A DNA stretch of 41,645 bases, taken from positions 1-41,645 of the IMG/VR virus record IMGVR_UViG_3300023104_000008; one strand, written 5' to 3'. Numbering within the stretch: position 1 is the first letter of the stretch; each line of letters begins with the position of its first letter. A model generated the notes under the pieces. It did not search any database, was not told the origin of the DNA, and worked only from the letters and a program-made list of their open reading frames with translations. A program made the translations under genes and the position numbers. This DNA comes from a virus. Positions 15,987 to 23,122 of this stretch are shown in pieces.

Positions 15987-16142
15987 ATGTTAGAAGTAAA
16001 AAAAGAAATAAGACAGGATCTATACACCCAAACAGAATACGCAAAGAAAATATGTAAATCTGTTCCCTGGGTAAATAAGCTTATAAAAGAGCATAAAGTT
16101 AGTACGGTAACAATAAACGGTGCAGTCTTGATTAAAGGCTAA
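15987..16142 (+). CDS. Small excisionase/MerR-like HTH protein (51 aa)
   Basis: ATG at 15987, TAA at 16140-16142. The sequence YTQTEYAKKICKSVPWVNKL (13-32) followed by a short strand pair (STVTINGAVLIKG) matches the layout of small HTH_17/excisionase-type DNA-binding domains. It lies alone between a terminator and the replication gene, so it may control replication genes. No integrase is present, so an excisionase role is unlikely. Confidence 0.6.
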   Translation: MLEVKKEIRQDLYTQTEYAKKICKSVPWVNKLIKEHKVSTVTINGAVLIKG

Positions 16143-16175
16143 TCCTTTGCATTAAAAAGTAAAAAATATTAACCA

Positions 16176-16943
16176 ATGGCACAAGGAAAAAAATCATTCG
16201 TTGCTTATTCTGACTGGAAAGATATATTCAATGAATTGCCTGATGAAGATGCAGGAAAGCTAATTAAACACGTTTTCGCCTATGTAAACGATGAAAATCC
16301 AGTGTCCGATAGTGTTCTTATAAAAGCAGTATTTGCTACAATTAAATCAACTTTAAAGAGGGATTTAGATAAGTGGGATAAGGAACTTGAACAGCGTAAA
16401 GAAGCGGGTATAAAAAGTGGAATTTCAAGACGAACGAAGACTAACGAGCGTTCAACGGTCGTTAACGAAACTGAACGAAAACGAACTGATAGTGTAAGTG
16501 TTAATGTAAGTGATAGTGTAAGTGTTAATGATTTTCTTTTAGAAAAAGAAACAAAAGAATCTATAGTCATAATTCCTGAAAGAAATATTATTGATTTTGA
16601 ACACATAGTTGATCTATTTAATAAAATATGCATAAGGTTGCCTTCGGTTCAAAAAGTAAGTTTAAAAAGAAAAAATAATTTAAAAGCTAGAATTGATGAA
16701 TATGGATTAGAAGGACTTGGAAATGTTTTTAACTTATGTTCACAAAGCGATTTTTTAAATGGAGCTAATTCAACAGGCTGGACAGCAAATTTCGATTGGA
16801 TTATAAAATCAGAAAACTTTATAAAAATTAAGGAGGGTAATTATAAAAATAAAACAAATGGAGGACAACAGAAATCTACCACAGAGCAATTCACAGATGC
16901 AGTTAACAGTGACGCAGCAAAAAACTTTAGGTTTAGCAACTGA
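16176..16943 (+). CDS. Phage replication protein with central iteron-like linker
   Basis: 255 aa. Residues 1-75 form an N-terminal domain of the type found at the start of many Bacteroidota phage replication proteins (KSFVAYSDWKDIFNELPDEDAGKL). Residues 85-120 are a low-complexity linker (SVSVNVSDSVSVND). The C-terminus (about 140-222) is a conserved replication-protein domain: LFNKICIRLPSVQKVS, then TGWTANFDWIIKSENFIKIKEGNY. Such proteins bind the origin or load the helicase. The DNA coding for the linker carries direct repeats (listed separately). The gene overlaps the next by 86 bases in another frame. Confidence 0.7.
   Translation: MAQGKKSFVAYSDWKDIFNELPDEDAGKLIKHVFAYVNDENPVSDSVLIKAVFATIKSTLKRDLDKWDKELEQRKEAGIKSGISRRTKTNERSTVVNETERKRTDSVSVNVSDSVSVNDFLLEKETKESIVIIPERNIIDFEHIVDLFNKICIRLPSVQKVSLKRKNNLKARIDEYGLEGLGNVFNLCSQSDFLNGANSTGWTANFDWIIKSENFIKIKEGNYKNKTNGGQQKSTTEQFTDAVNSDAAKNFRFSN
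16433..16530 (+). repeat. Iteron-like repeats in the replication gene, candidate origin
   Basis: AACGA occurs five times on the plus strand (starting 16433, 16443, 16464, 16474 and 16480), most spaced by about one or two helical turns. Directly after, the 20-mer TGATAGTGTAAGTGTTAATG occurs twice (16487-16506 and 16511-16530). The cluster sits exactly in the linker-coding part of the replication gene, as in the lambda O origin. Origin function is inferred. Confidence 0.5.
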
Positions 16944-17571
16944 TATAGTAAGCGGTAAAGCAAATATAGCCTTTGTAGAGAACAATTTATCTGTAAACGA
17001 TACAATACACCACTCAAGCATTAGAAGTGTGTTTAAAGAGGACTCAGCGACTTTAGCCTTTGGTGTAGTTAGGATATTAGTAGATAGATTTCTTGGTAGT
17101 TTTGGTTTTAGCACAAAACATACATCAGAACAGGTAGATTTAATTACTGTTGATATTCTTGATAATTTCAAATATGAAAGTATGGAGGATATAATTGTTT
17201 TTCTTAAAATGGCACGTACAGGAAAATTTGGTACATCACACAGGGGTATAGACAGTAATTTAATAATTGGCGATTGGATGCCTAAATATTTAGATTCAAA
17301 AGCCGAAGCAAGGGAAAAAAATCACACTAAAGAAAAACACGATTTACTTAAAATTGAAATAACTCCCGAAGCAATATTAAAGGCTGAAGAAAACAAATTA
17401 CAAGATGCTAAAAGGAAACAGCAACAAAAGATATTTACAGAATATGTTGAAGATATTACCAAAGGCATTACAAGGGAACAATTAGAATTGCTTATTGAAA
17501 AATGCAGTTTAGTTGAAGAAGTAAAACAATTTATGTGGATTTTAAAACTTAAAAGAAGGGATATAAAATGA
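16858..17571 (+). CDS. Replication-associated protein, DUF6633-like
   Basis: 237 aa. I only partly recognise it. The segment MARTGKFGTSHRGIDSNLIIGDWMPKYLD (118-146) resembles a conserved motif in Bacteroidota phage and element proteins annotated as DUF6633. The C-terminal 80 residues are strongly helical and charged (coiled-coil-like). The start lies 86 bases inside the replication gene and the end overlaps the DnaA-like gene (ATGA). This coupling suggests a helicase-loader or accessory role, which is inference only. Confidence 0.55.
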   Translation: MEDNRNLPQSNSQMQLTVTQQKTLGLATDIVSGKANIAFVENNLSVNDTIHHSSIRSVFKEDSATLAFGVVRILVDRFLGSFGFSTKHTSEQVDLITVDILDNFKYESMEDIIVFLKMARTGKFGTSHRGIDSNLIIGDWMPKYLDSKAEAREKNHTKEKHDLLKIEITPEAILKAEENKLQDAKRKQQQKIFTEYVEDITKGITREQLELLIEKCSLVEEVKQFMWILKLKRRDIK

Positions 17572-17924
17572 AAGAAATTATAAAAATAGTTGCTGATTTT
17601 TACGGAATACCTGATATGCTAATTTACTCAAGCATAAGAAAACACGATATAGCATTTGCCAGGCACGTTTCTATTTACTTTTTAAAAGAAATAAAAGGAA
17701 TGAAGTTGGTTGAGATAGGCCGTTTATTGGAGCGTAATCACTCAACTATACAACATTCAACATCAGCAATATACGATCAACTGAAAGTAGACAAAAAACT
17801 ACAGGAAGATATTAAAATAATGAAACGTAAAATCGATAAAATACACGTGCCGGTTATTAAAATGTGTAAAAAATGCATTAACTGGGATATAAAAGAATTA
17901 CCTAAACAACAAATAAAATTTTAG
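17568..17924 (+). CDS. Stand-alone DnaA domain IV protein
   Basis: 118 aa. Residues 5-90 match the C-terminal DNA-binding domain of DnaA: DFYGIPDMLIYSSIRKHDIAFARHVSIYFLKE (10-41), MKLVEIGRLLERNHSTIQHS (45-64). The signature RNHSTIQHS corresponds to DnaA's R-D/N-H-[ST]-T-V-x-H box-recognition helix. There is no AAA+ ATPase domain. The C-terminus adds CKKC (100-103). It should bind DnaA-box-like DNA and could recruit host replication to the phage origin or compete with host DnaA. Confidence 0.88.
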   Translation: MKEIIKIVADFYGIPDMLIYSSIRKHDIAFARHVSIYFLKEIKGMKLVEIGRLLERNHSTIQHSTSAIYDQLKVDKKLQEDIKIMKRKIDKIHVPVIKMCKKCINWDIKELPKQQIKF

Positions 17925-17927
17925 ATT

Positions 17928-18299
17928 ATGGAATACACTGCATCAGAATTGCGACTTGGAAATTTTTTAATGGATGAAAAGACCGGCGACTATTTAACAG
18001 TAGTTGATGTGTCGTATCAAAACATCGGATTCATGCCTCATAAAGGCGAAGCCCTGCCGGAAGGCTGGCAGGCGGTGCCGATTACACTTACTAAAAAATG
18101 GTTCAAATTATTTTCTTTTAAAGCATTTAGACCAGCACATTACACATTGGATTGGTTTATGGTTACTCTAAATGAACGTGAAGATTATGAATTCTATTTT
18201 AGAAATCAAATCTTATATCTAAAGTATGTCCATCAACTACAAAACCTGTATTTCACACTTACTGGTAAAGAACTGAAGCTTAAAGTCTTCCCGGAATAA
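17928..18299 (+). CDS. Conserved Bacteroidota phage protein (123 aa)
   Basis: It belongs to a recurrent but uncharacterised family of Bacteroidota phages: the start SELRLGNFLMDEKTGDYLTV, a middle VPITLTKKWFKLFSF and the signature end KYVHQLQNLYFTLTGKELKL. Soluble and beta-rich. Residues 37-52 are encoded by an unusually GC-rich stretch (18045-18080). Function unknown. Starts 3 bases after the DnaA-like gene's stop. Confidence 0.7.
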   Translation: MEYTASELRLGNFLMDEKTGDYLTVVDVSYQNIGFMPHKGEALPEGWQAVPITLTKKWFKLFSFKAFRPAHYTLDWFMVTLNEREDYEFYFRNQILYLKYVHQLQNLYFTLTGKELKLKVFPE

Positions 18300-18388
18300 A
18301 ACATGATCGTCCCCTAAAAACCATTACCAACGAATCCAAATATAACGACCCTAACGAAGAAATATTTATATAACCTAACTAATTTATT

Positions 18389-18949
18389 ATGGAAAAACTA
18401 ACATTAGAACACATTGCGCCTTACTTGCCTTATGGGTTGAAAGCACTAAAAATGGCGGCAGAAAAACCTTATTTGGTAAATATTACCGGAGGAACGAAAG
18501 AAGATAACAGTAAAGAATACTTGTTTTATTCTGAACCAAAAAATAAAGAGGTTGGAAACTATGAAACGATATATTTCAAGCCAATATTACGCCCTACGGA
18601 CTTAACCAAGCCTATCACAATAGAAGGTAAAGAGGTTATTCCTATTGTGGAACTGGCTAAAATATCTTTTGGCAAAATAGGAACTTATGAGTTAAATTCA
18701 AATACGAATGAACTTATTACAAAAATTAACTCTTTAATGGATTTGAAATATAAGGCACTTAGTTACAGACAAGGAAGCTTTACACATTCTAATTATAATA
18801 GCAAACTGGAAATAACTCATTACTTTTCTGCTAAAAACCAACTTGGTTTATTCAAATGGCTATACGCTAACAAATTCGATTTGGAAGGTTTGATTGATGC
18901 CGGCCTTGTGATTGATGTTAACACTTTAGAAACTAATCCTTATGAATAA
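18389..18949 (+). CDS. Conserved Bacteroidota phage protein (186 aa)
   Basis: Start KLTLEHIAPYLPYGLKALK is typical of a family seen in many Bacteroidota phages and prophages, with a C-terminal YFSAKNQLGLFKWLYANKFD and GLIDAGLVID segment. Function unknown. No membrane segment. Preceded by an 89-base gap with A/T-rich DNA, where I see no clear promoter. Confidence 0.65.
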   Translation: MEKLTLEHIAPYLPYGLKALKMAAEKPYLVNITGGTKEDNSKEYLFYSEPKNKEVGNYETIYFKPILRPTDLTKPITIEGKEVIPIVELAKISFGKIGTYELNSNTNELITKINSLMDLKYKALSYRQGSFTHSNYNSKLEITHYFSAKNQLGLFKWLYANKFDLEGLIDAGLVIDVNTLETNPYE

Positions 18950-19210
18950 ATGCTACCAAAACCAATAAACCAAAGGCAGGAAATACTTTTAACCTTAATT
19001 GAAAAGGGAAAAGTATCAATAGAAGATTACTACTGGATGTGTGGATTCAGAACAAGAATATCCGAACTTTCAAAGGTTTTAAACTTCGATAACAAAACCG
19101 AAACAAAAGTAAATAAGCACGGTAATACATATAGCTACGTAGTACACAGCTTATCGATTAAAGAAATATGTAAAGCAATTAAATTATATAAAAATGGAAA
19201 AAATAACTAA
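18950..19210 (+). CDS. Helix-turn-helix-like protein (86 aa)
   Basis: ATG immediately follows the upstream stop. Residues 6-45 look like a winged-helix HTH (NQRQEILLTLIEKGKVSIED then GFRTRISELSKVLNF), followed by a beta pair with SYVVHSL. Probably binds DNA. Overlaps the next gene by 17 bases. Confidence 0.6.
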   Translation: MLPKPINQRQEILLTLIEKGKVSIEDYYWMCGFRTRISELSKVLNFDNKTETKVNKHGNTYSYVVHSLSIKEICKAIKLYKNGKNN

Positions 19211-19673
19211 ATTAATTTCACTAAGCGATTTTGTAGACCATATAGACAAACAGCCAATAGATGATGAAACAGCTTTGTTTTATATTAAGGTTTATAATAA
19301 CTTTTTAAAACAACCGCTTACACTTGGAATGTTTGTTACTACTTCCAAAACAGGAAAATATATTGAAGAACCTGAAGCATATGGTTGGATTCAAAACTGT
19401 GGAGGTATAGATTCTCATCTTACTGAAGATGATTATGTTGAATGTGAAAAATACCATGAGTGTAAATTTAAAGTTTTATTTGAAGGATTCTTTACAAGTG
19501 AAATATTTGCTCCTAGCGAATCTTTTGAGTTGATACAAGAAGGAAAAAGGAATCAGATATGTATTTATAAAGCCAGGCCTGACTACTTCGTTTGGAACTA
19601 CAAAACTATAGAAGATTTGGCGAGAAAAGATTTAATTCTTACCGAATCAGCCTTAAAAAAAATTTACGGATGA
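19194..19673 (+). CDS. Hypothetical protein (159 aa)
   Basis: Not recognised. Soluble, acidic, with several Cys (QNCGGIDSH, VECEKYHECKF) and aromatic-rich beta segments. It lies in the recombination-gene run, overlapping the previous gene by 17 bases and the next by 4 (ATGA). Confidence 0.55.
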   Translation: MEKITKLISLSDFVDHIDKQPIDDETALFYIKVYNNFLKQPLTLGMFVTTSKTGKYIEEPEAYGWIQNCGGIDSHLTEDDYVECEKYHECKFKVLFEGFFTSEIFAPSESFELIQEGKRNQICIYKARPDYFVWNYKTIEDLARKDLILTESALKKIYG

Positions 19674-20098
19674 AAATTACGATAACATCAGAGGTAACCA
19701 ACGGAAAGCTAACCCGTAATAGAAACCAACTAACAGAAGCAATAAAAAGCTTTGAGGGAAAGACAATAACAATAACCATAGATAAGGCTAAAAAGAAAAG
19801 GAGTAACCCACAAAACGCATATTATTTTGGAATTGTAATTCCGATAATTAAAGATACTTTAAAAGAAGCCGGCTATACAATGACAAATTACGATGTACAT
19901 GAACTTCTAAAATTAAAGTTTTTAAAGGAAACTATTTTAACCGATGAAAATACAGGCGAATGTATAGAGAGAATAAAATCAACAACAGAATTAAGCACTA
20001 CGGGTTTTATGGAATACATTTTAGAAATACAGCAATGGTGTAGTGAGTTTTTTGGAATTGTTATTCCTGATCCTAACGAACAATTAAAAATAGAATAA
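19670..20098 (+). CDS. ninB: NinB/Orf-like recombination mediator
   Basis: 142 aa from the ATG at 19670 (ATGA overlap). An in-frame start at 19592 lies deep inside the upstream gene and is rejected. KKKRSNPQNAYYFGIVIPII (41-60) and the later NYDVHELLKLKFL, TTELSTTGFMEYI and GIVIPDP segments follow the layout of phage NinB/Orf proteins, which bind single strands and help load recombinase. With NinG two genes on, this forms a nin-like module. Confidence 0.6.
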   Translation: MKITITSEVTNGKLTRNRNQLTEAIKSFEGKTITITIDKAKKKRSNPQNAYYFGIVIPIIKDTLKEAGYTMTNYDVHELLKLKFLKETILTDENTGECIERIKSTTELSTTGFMEYILEIQQWCSEFFGIVIPDPNEQLKIE

Positions 20099-20108
20099 AT
20101 GATAAATT

Positions 20109-20804
20109 ATGTTTAGTTATTACGGATCAAAAACAAAAATAGCTGCTTTATACCCAAAGCCTATTTATAATAAAATAATTGAACCATTCGCAGGAGCAGC
20201 TAAATATTCTCTTTTGCATTTTGAAAACGACATAACACTTGTTGATAAATATCAAGATATAATTGATATATGGTACTGGTTACAAAATTGTTCTAAAAAG
20301 GACATTCTTTCACTACCTAAATATAAGATAGGAGATTCAATAAAAGGAATTGATTTTGGTTGTAACGGCGCTAATAAATTTATGGGCTTTATGGTTGGAA
20401 GGGGTTTGAGCAGACCTCAATATAAAATATCCCCATTTGTTGGTTCAGAAAAACAATATCATTTTGAATATACCTATAAGCGAATATCAGAAGATCTTTT
20501 TAAAATAAAACATTGGAAGTTTATTTGTGATGATTATGAGAATATAGAAAACACAAATGCAACATGGTTTATAGATCCTCCATATGAATATGGAGGTAAA
20601 AATTATAAACATTCATCTAAAAAAATAGATTTCTTAAAATTGTCTGATTGGTGCTTAGGTAGAAAAGGTCAAGCTATAGTTTGCGAAAATACAAAAGCGA
20701 GTTGGCTTCCATTTGTTCCATTAAAAAACATACAAGGCTCAATACATAAATCTACGGAGGCTATTTGGTGCAATAAATTAAATAATCAACTAACTATGTT
20801 CTAA
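20109..20804 (+). CDS. D12-class DNA N6-adenine methyltransferase
   Basis: 231 aa. EPFAGAAKYSL (25-35) is the SAM-binding motif I and DPPY (156-159, in TWFIDPPYEYGG) the catalytic motif IV of N6-adenine methylases of the D12 class. The N-terminal YYGSKTKIAALYPKP is the conserved opening of this subgroup. No restriction partner is nearby, so it is an orphan methylase. It is distinct from the methylase at 39136-39873. The last codon overlaps the NinG start (TAATG). Confidence 0.88.
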   Translation: MFSYYGSKTKIAALYPKPIYNKIIEPFAGAAKYSLLHFENDITLVDKYQDIIDIWYWLQNCSKKDILSLPKYKIGDSIKGIDFGCNGANKFMGFMVGRGLSRPQYKISPFVGSEKQYHFEYTYKRISEDLFKIKHWKFICDDYENIENTNATWFIDPPYEYGGKNYKHSSKKIDFLKLSDWCLGRKGQAIVCENTKASWLPFVPLKNIQGSIHKSTEAIWCNKLNNQLTMF

Positions 20805-21493
20805 TGGAAAATAAACCTAAAAAATGCAAAGGAATCGGTAAGGCAATATCAGTAAAAGGATGCGGTAATTTAACCTTATGGCGTAAATACGGACTTTGCG
20901 CCAATTGTGCCGCTGATTTTTTTTACGGAACTGATGCCGGTAAAATGATAATGTATACTCACATTATGCCGAAAGCTAAAAACAAAGTAATTGCAAATGA
21001 AAAAGAAAAGACAAAAAAGCTAAAGGAAAAAATAACTGAATGGGATTTGAAACTTAGAACTCAACTTCAAAAAATATCCAGGCTTATTGATTATAATCTT
21101 CCATGTTTAGCACGAGGTGTGTACGGGCAAATTCATGGAGGGCATATACTGGCTGCGGGCGGTAACAAAACAATTTCATACAACTTGCACAATATACACA
21201 GGCAATCAGCGCATTCAAATCATTTCCAAAATGATGATGGTTTATTACGTGAAGGACTTAAAAAAGAGTATGGGGAAGAGTATTTAAACTTTATTATGGA
21301 TTTAAGGCGAACAGAGTCTTTAAATTATAAAAACGAAGTGTACCATGCCTTTTATTTAAAAGCCCGTAAAATATCCTTAGAACTTGAAAAAAAAGCATTA
21401 GAGTACTCTTTACCTGAAAGAATAAGTTTAAGAAATGAAATAAACCTTAAAATGAATATTTACAAAGAAGAATATTGCGTTTATAATGGCTAA
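20804..21493 (+). CDS. ninG: NinG-like (Rap) recombination nuclease
   Basis: 229 aa. It carries the NinG signature CLARGVYGQIHGGHILAAGG followed by SYNLHNIHRQSAHSNH (101-140). The N-terminus has a cysteine cluster (C8, C20, C32, C35) that can form a zinc ribbon. The middle is a charged coiled coil (64-90). Lambda NinG/Rap resolves recombination intermediates. Placement after NinB-like and methylase genes fits. Confidence 0.8.
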   Translation: MENKPKKCKGIGKAISVKGCGNLTLWRKYGLCANCAADFFYGTDAGKMIMYTHIMPKAKNKVIANEKEKTKKLKEKITEWDLKLRTQLQKISRLIDYNLPCLARGVYGQIHGGHILAAGGNKTISYNLHNIHRQSAHSNHFQNDDGLLREGLKKEYGEEYLNFIMDLRRTESLNYKNEVYHAFYLKARKISLELEKKALEYSLPERISLRNEINLKMNIYKEEYCVYNG

Positions 21494-21626
21494 ACAAAAA
21501 CAAAAACAGCCTACAATAGAAGAATTACGTAAAGAGCAAAGAGAACTTTTAGTATCTCGTGAAAACCCGAAACGATTAGCCGAATTAACCGATAAACTAA
21601 ATTATTTTGACTGGGGGATAAAATAA
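21486..21626 (+). CDS. Small helical protein (46 aa)
   Basis: ATG at 21486 lies inside the last codons of NinG; TAA at 21624-21626. The product is charged and helical (QPTIEELRKEQRELLVSRE, ending LNYFDWGIK). Not recognised. Its overlap with NinG suggests coupled translation. Confidence 0.5.
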   Translation: MAKQKQKQPTIEELRKEQRELLVSRENPKRLAELTDKLNYFDWGIK

Positions 21627-21661
21627 ATTAATAAAGTATGCTTTATTTAAAAAGAATGCTT

Positions 21662-21669
21662 TATATTTG
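21662..21669 (+). promoter_or_regulatory. Bacteroidota -7 element TATATTTG
   Basis: An exact TAnnTTTG match, 51 bases before the ATG at 21720, in a 93-base gap. About 20 bases upstream is CTTTAT rather than TTTG. It would start a transcript that carries the hammerhead-like element at 21909-21972. Confidence 0.6.
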
Positions 21670-21719
21670 TATCAGAAATAACAAAGAAACTCAAAAAAAT
21701 AACATTAAACAATAATATC

Positions 21720-21914
21720 ATGACTACAGGCAAAAACATCCACCAAAAAATTAACGCACGTTCTAACGCTTCATTAAACAGGATTAAAGACGGCAGACCA
21801 GCAAGTAACAGGCTTGTGCAGCTTGTTTACACTCGGGATCTTGATTACTGGAAAACAGCCCCATATATCGCCCTATTGAATAGCAGGAATTATTTAAGAG
21901 AGGATATAAACTAA
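21720..21914 (+). CDS. Small basic protein (64 aa)
   Basis: Arg/Asn-rich, soluble, not recognised (NIHQKINARSNASLNRIKDG, then DYWKTAPYIALLNSRNYLRED). It has its own promoter. Its stop codon (21912-21914) lies within the outer part of the ribozyme-like fold that follows, so translation to the stop would compete with folding of stem II. Confidence 0.6.
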   Translation: MTTGKNIHQKINARSNASLNRIKDGRPASNRLVQLVYTRDLDYWKTAPYIALLNSRNYLREDIN

Positions 21915-21972
21915 CCGAAACGGGCGCAGCCCGTCAATACACAGCCTTTAAGTGTATTCTGAAGAGATAGGT
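21909..21972 (+). ncRNA. Candidate hammerhead ribozyme (open stem II, type II layout)
   Basis: In order: GAAA (21917-21920), stem III ACGGGC/GCCCGT (21920-21925 with 21929-21934, triloop GCA), C17 at 21935, stem I AATACAC/GTGTATT (21936-21942 with 21952-21958, 9-base loop) and CTGAAGA (21959-21965). These match the invariant hammerhead core CUGANGA, GAA, A15.1-U16.1 and H17. G21966 and C21916 supply the conserved G10.1-C11.1 pair. Beyond that stem II is weak: UAG (21968-21970) may pair with CUA (21911-21913) across an internal loop. Predicted self-cleavage is between 21935 and 21936. No T run follows, so this is not a terminator. Activity is not shown by sequence alone. Confidence 0.65.
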
Positions 21973-22003
21973 AAAAAATAAAAATAACTAATTATTAAAA
22001 ATT

Positions 22004-22153
22004 ATGCCAAAAGGAAAAAAAGTATTCTCGAAAGGTGGAGTTACGGAAAGGGTTTGTATAACCCGTAACCTACCGGTAAAAGGAAAAGATGAAATAATCG
22101 AAGCCTTTAATAAAATGATAAAAGAACAATTCGCTGATAGGGATTGGACTTAA
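22004..22153 (+). CDS. Small basic protein (49 aa)
   Basis: ATG at 22004 in the context AAATTATG, TAA at 22151-22153. A lysine-rich start (PKGKKVFSKGGVTERVC) is followed by a helical segment (GKDEIIEAFNKMIKEQF). Not recognised. It is the first gene downstream of the ribozyme-like element, so it would be translated from the 3' cleavage product. Confidence 0.55.
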   Translation: MPKGKKVFSKGGVTERVCITRNLPVKGKDEIIEAFNKMIKEQFADRDWT

Positions 22154-22175
22154 TTAACCACCTAAACACTAAACC

Positions 22176-22322
22176 ATGAAAACAACACAAAACAGCATTC
22201 TTCTTGGTGTATTTGAAAAGCATAAAGGATATTCATCCAGTGTTTTTAATAATGAAGAATGGAAAGAATTTGATGCTTTTATAGCAGGATTTGAGTGCGC
22301 AATGGCATTTAAACCAGAATAA
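22176..22322 (+). CDS. Small hypothetical protein (48 aa)
   Basis: ATG at 22176, TAA at 22320-22322. Helical with a conserved-looking EWKEFDAFIAGFECAMAF segment. Not recognised. It precedes a gene that shares motifs with the minus-strand gene at 38313-38600. Confidence 0.5.
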   Translation: MKTTQNSILLGVFEKHKGYSSSVFNNEEWKEFDAFIAGFECAMAFKPE

Positions 22323-22325
22323 CCT

Positions 22326-22613
22326 ATGAAAACAATTGAAGAAATTAAAAACGAGGTTGCTGTAAAGCATGGGTGTACTAATTGGATTATTTTAGTCCGT
22401 AAAGTAAATTGCGGAATATCATATACTGATTTTATTAATATTGAAAACGAAGTCGCAACCAAGTACGCCAAACAATGCTGCGATGAACAGATAAAGGCGT
22501 GTGCTGAAAACGTAGCGATACGAGATGAAGAACTAAATCCAAGCTATGAATTAGCCGAGTTTTCAATCCTAAACACCCCTAACGTAGTAACAACAAAGCC
22601 ATGCCAAGAATAA
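22326..22613 (+). CDS. Hypothetical protein, CDEQI / SILNTPNVVT family (95 aa)
   Basis: Not functionally recognised. It has A-K-x-C-C-DEQI (CDEQI at 52-56) followed by a further Cys, and ends SILNTPNVVT (80-89). Both motifs recur in the minus-strand protein at 38313-38600 with the same order and similar spacing, so the two are relatives. Overlaps the next gene by 13 bases. Confidence 0.65.
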   Translation: MKTIEEIKNEVAVKHGCTNWIILVRKVNCGISYTDFINIENEVATKYAKQCCDEQIKACAENVAIRDEELNPSYELAEFSILNTPNVVTTKPCQE

Positions 22614-22888
22614 CAAGAAAAACAGTAATTCCGTTTATTGATGAGATTGTAAAGGAATTAGGTTACGAGGTAAAAGAAAACGGCATAGTGCCTACACGAT
22701 TTACGGCTGATCAATATCAGGGAGGAGCTACAAAAATGTATATATGCGTTAAAGGTATTAAGAACCCTGAACACGAATGGACTATATATAGTGTTTATGG
22801 ATTGGGAGAACTTAATAATGTTCTTAATGACGGTTTTAAATTACGTCTCATCAAAGATAATATTAATCAGATGTGGTTAACAGTTTAA
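22601..22888 (+). CDS. Hypothetical protein (95 aa)
   Basis: Basic helical N-terminus (ITRKTVIPFIDEIVKELGY) and a beta-rich middle (KMYICVKGIKNPEHEWTIYSVYGL). Not recognised; soluble. Start overlaps the preceding gene by 13 bases. Confidence 0.55.
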   Translation: MPRITRKTVIPFIDEIVKELGYEVKENGIVPTRFTADQYQGGATKMYICVKGIKNPEHEWTIYSVYGLGELNNVLNDGFKLRLIKDNINQMWLTV

Positions 22889-22901
22889 AGTATTTTGAAG
22901 T

Positions 22902-23045
22902 ATGGAAAATTACGAAATATCAGACGATGAAATAAAATTAGGGGATTACGCAATTAATACAGAATACCCTAAATCTGAACCTAAATTAGTAGAAATAAAT
23001 TCTTATGGTTACTTGGGTTTTAATCAAAAAGGGTGGTTCTCATAG
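22902..23045 (+). CDS. Small acidic protein (47 aa)
   Basis: ATG at 22902, TAG at 23043-23045. It begins with an acidic run (ENYEISDDEIKLGDYAINTE) and ends aromatic (YLGFNQKGWFS). Not recognised. The 77-base gap after it holds only a possible 17-codon frame from 23046 and a weak GCTATT/AATAGC hairpin near 23092-23110. Confidence 0.45.
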   Translation: MENYEISDDEIKLGDYAINTEYPKSEPKLVEINSYGYLGFNQKGWFS

Positions 23046-23122
23046 ATGCCCTTAGGTAAAAGACACAAGAAAGTTATATTTAACCAACCCGCTATTTAAG
23101 ATAATAGCTAAAAAATAAAATT

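Noticed and set aside
15987-16142. Excisionase with an attachment site
   Set aside because: The small HTH protein resembles excisionases in fold, but no integrase or att-like core is present, so a regulator role is more likely.
16280-16633. A 117-aa minus-strand frame with Ser/Leu/Thr repeats
   Set aside because: It is the antisense shadow of the repeat-coding linker in the replication gene.
21921-21958. The two hairpins after the 64-aa gene as a terminator
   Set aside because: No T run follows either hairpin, and the flanking bases match the hammerhead core instead.
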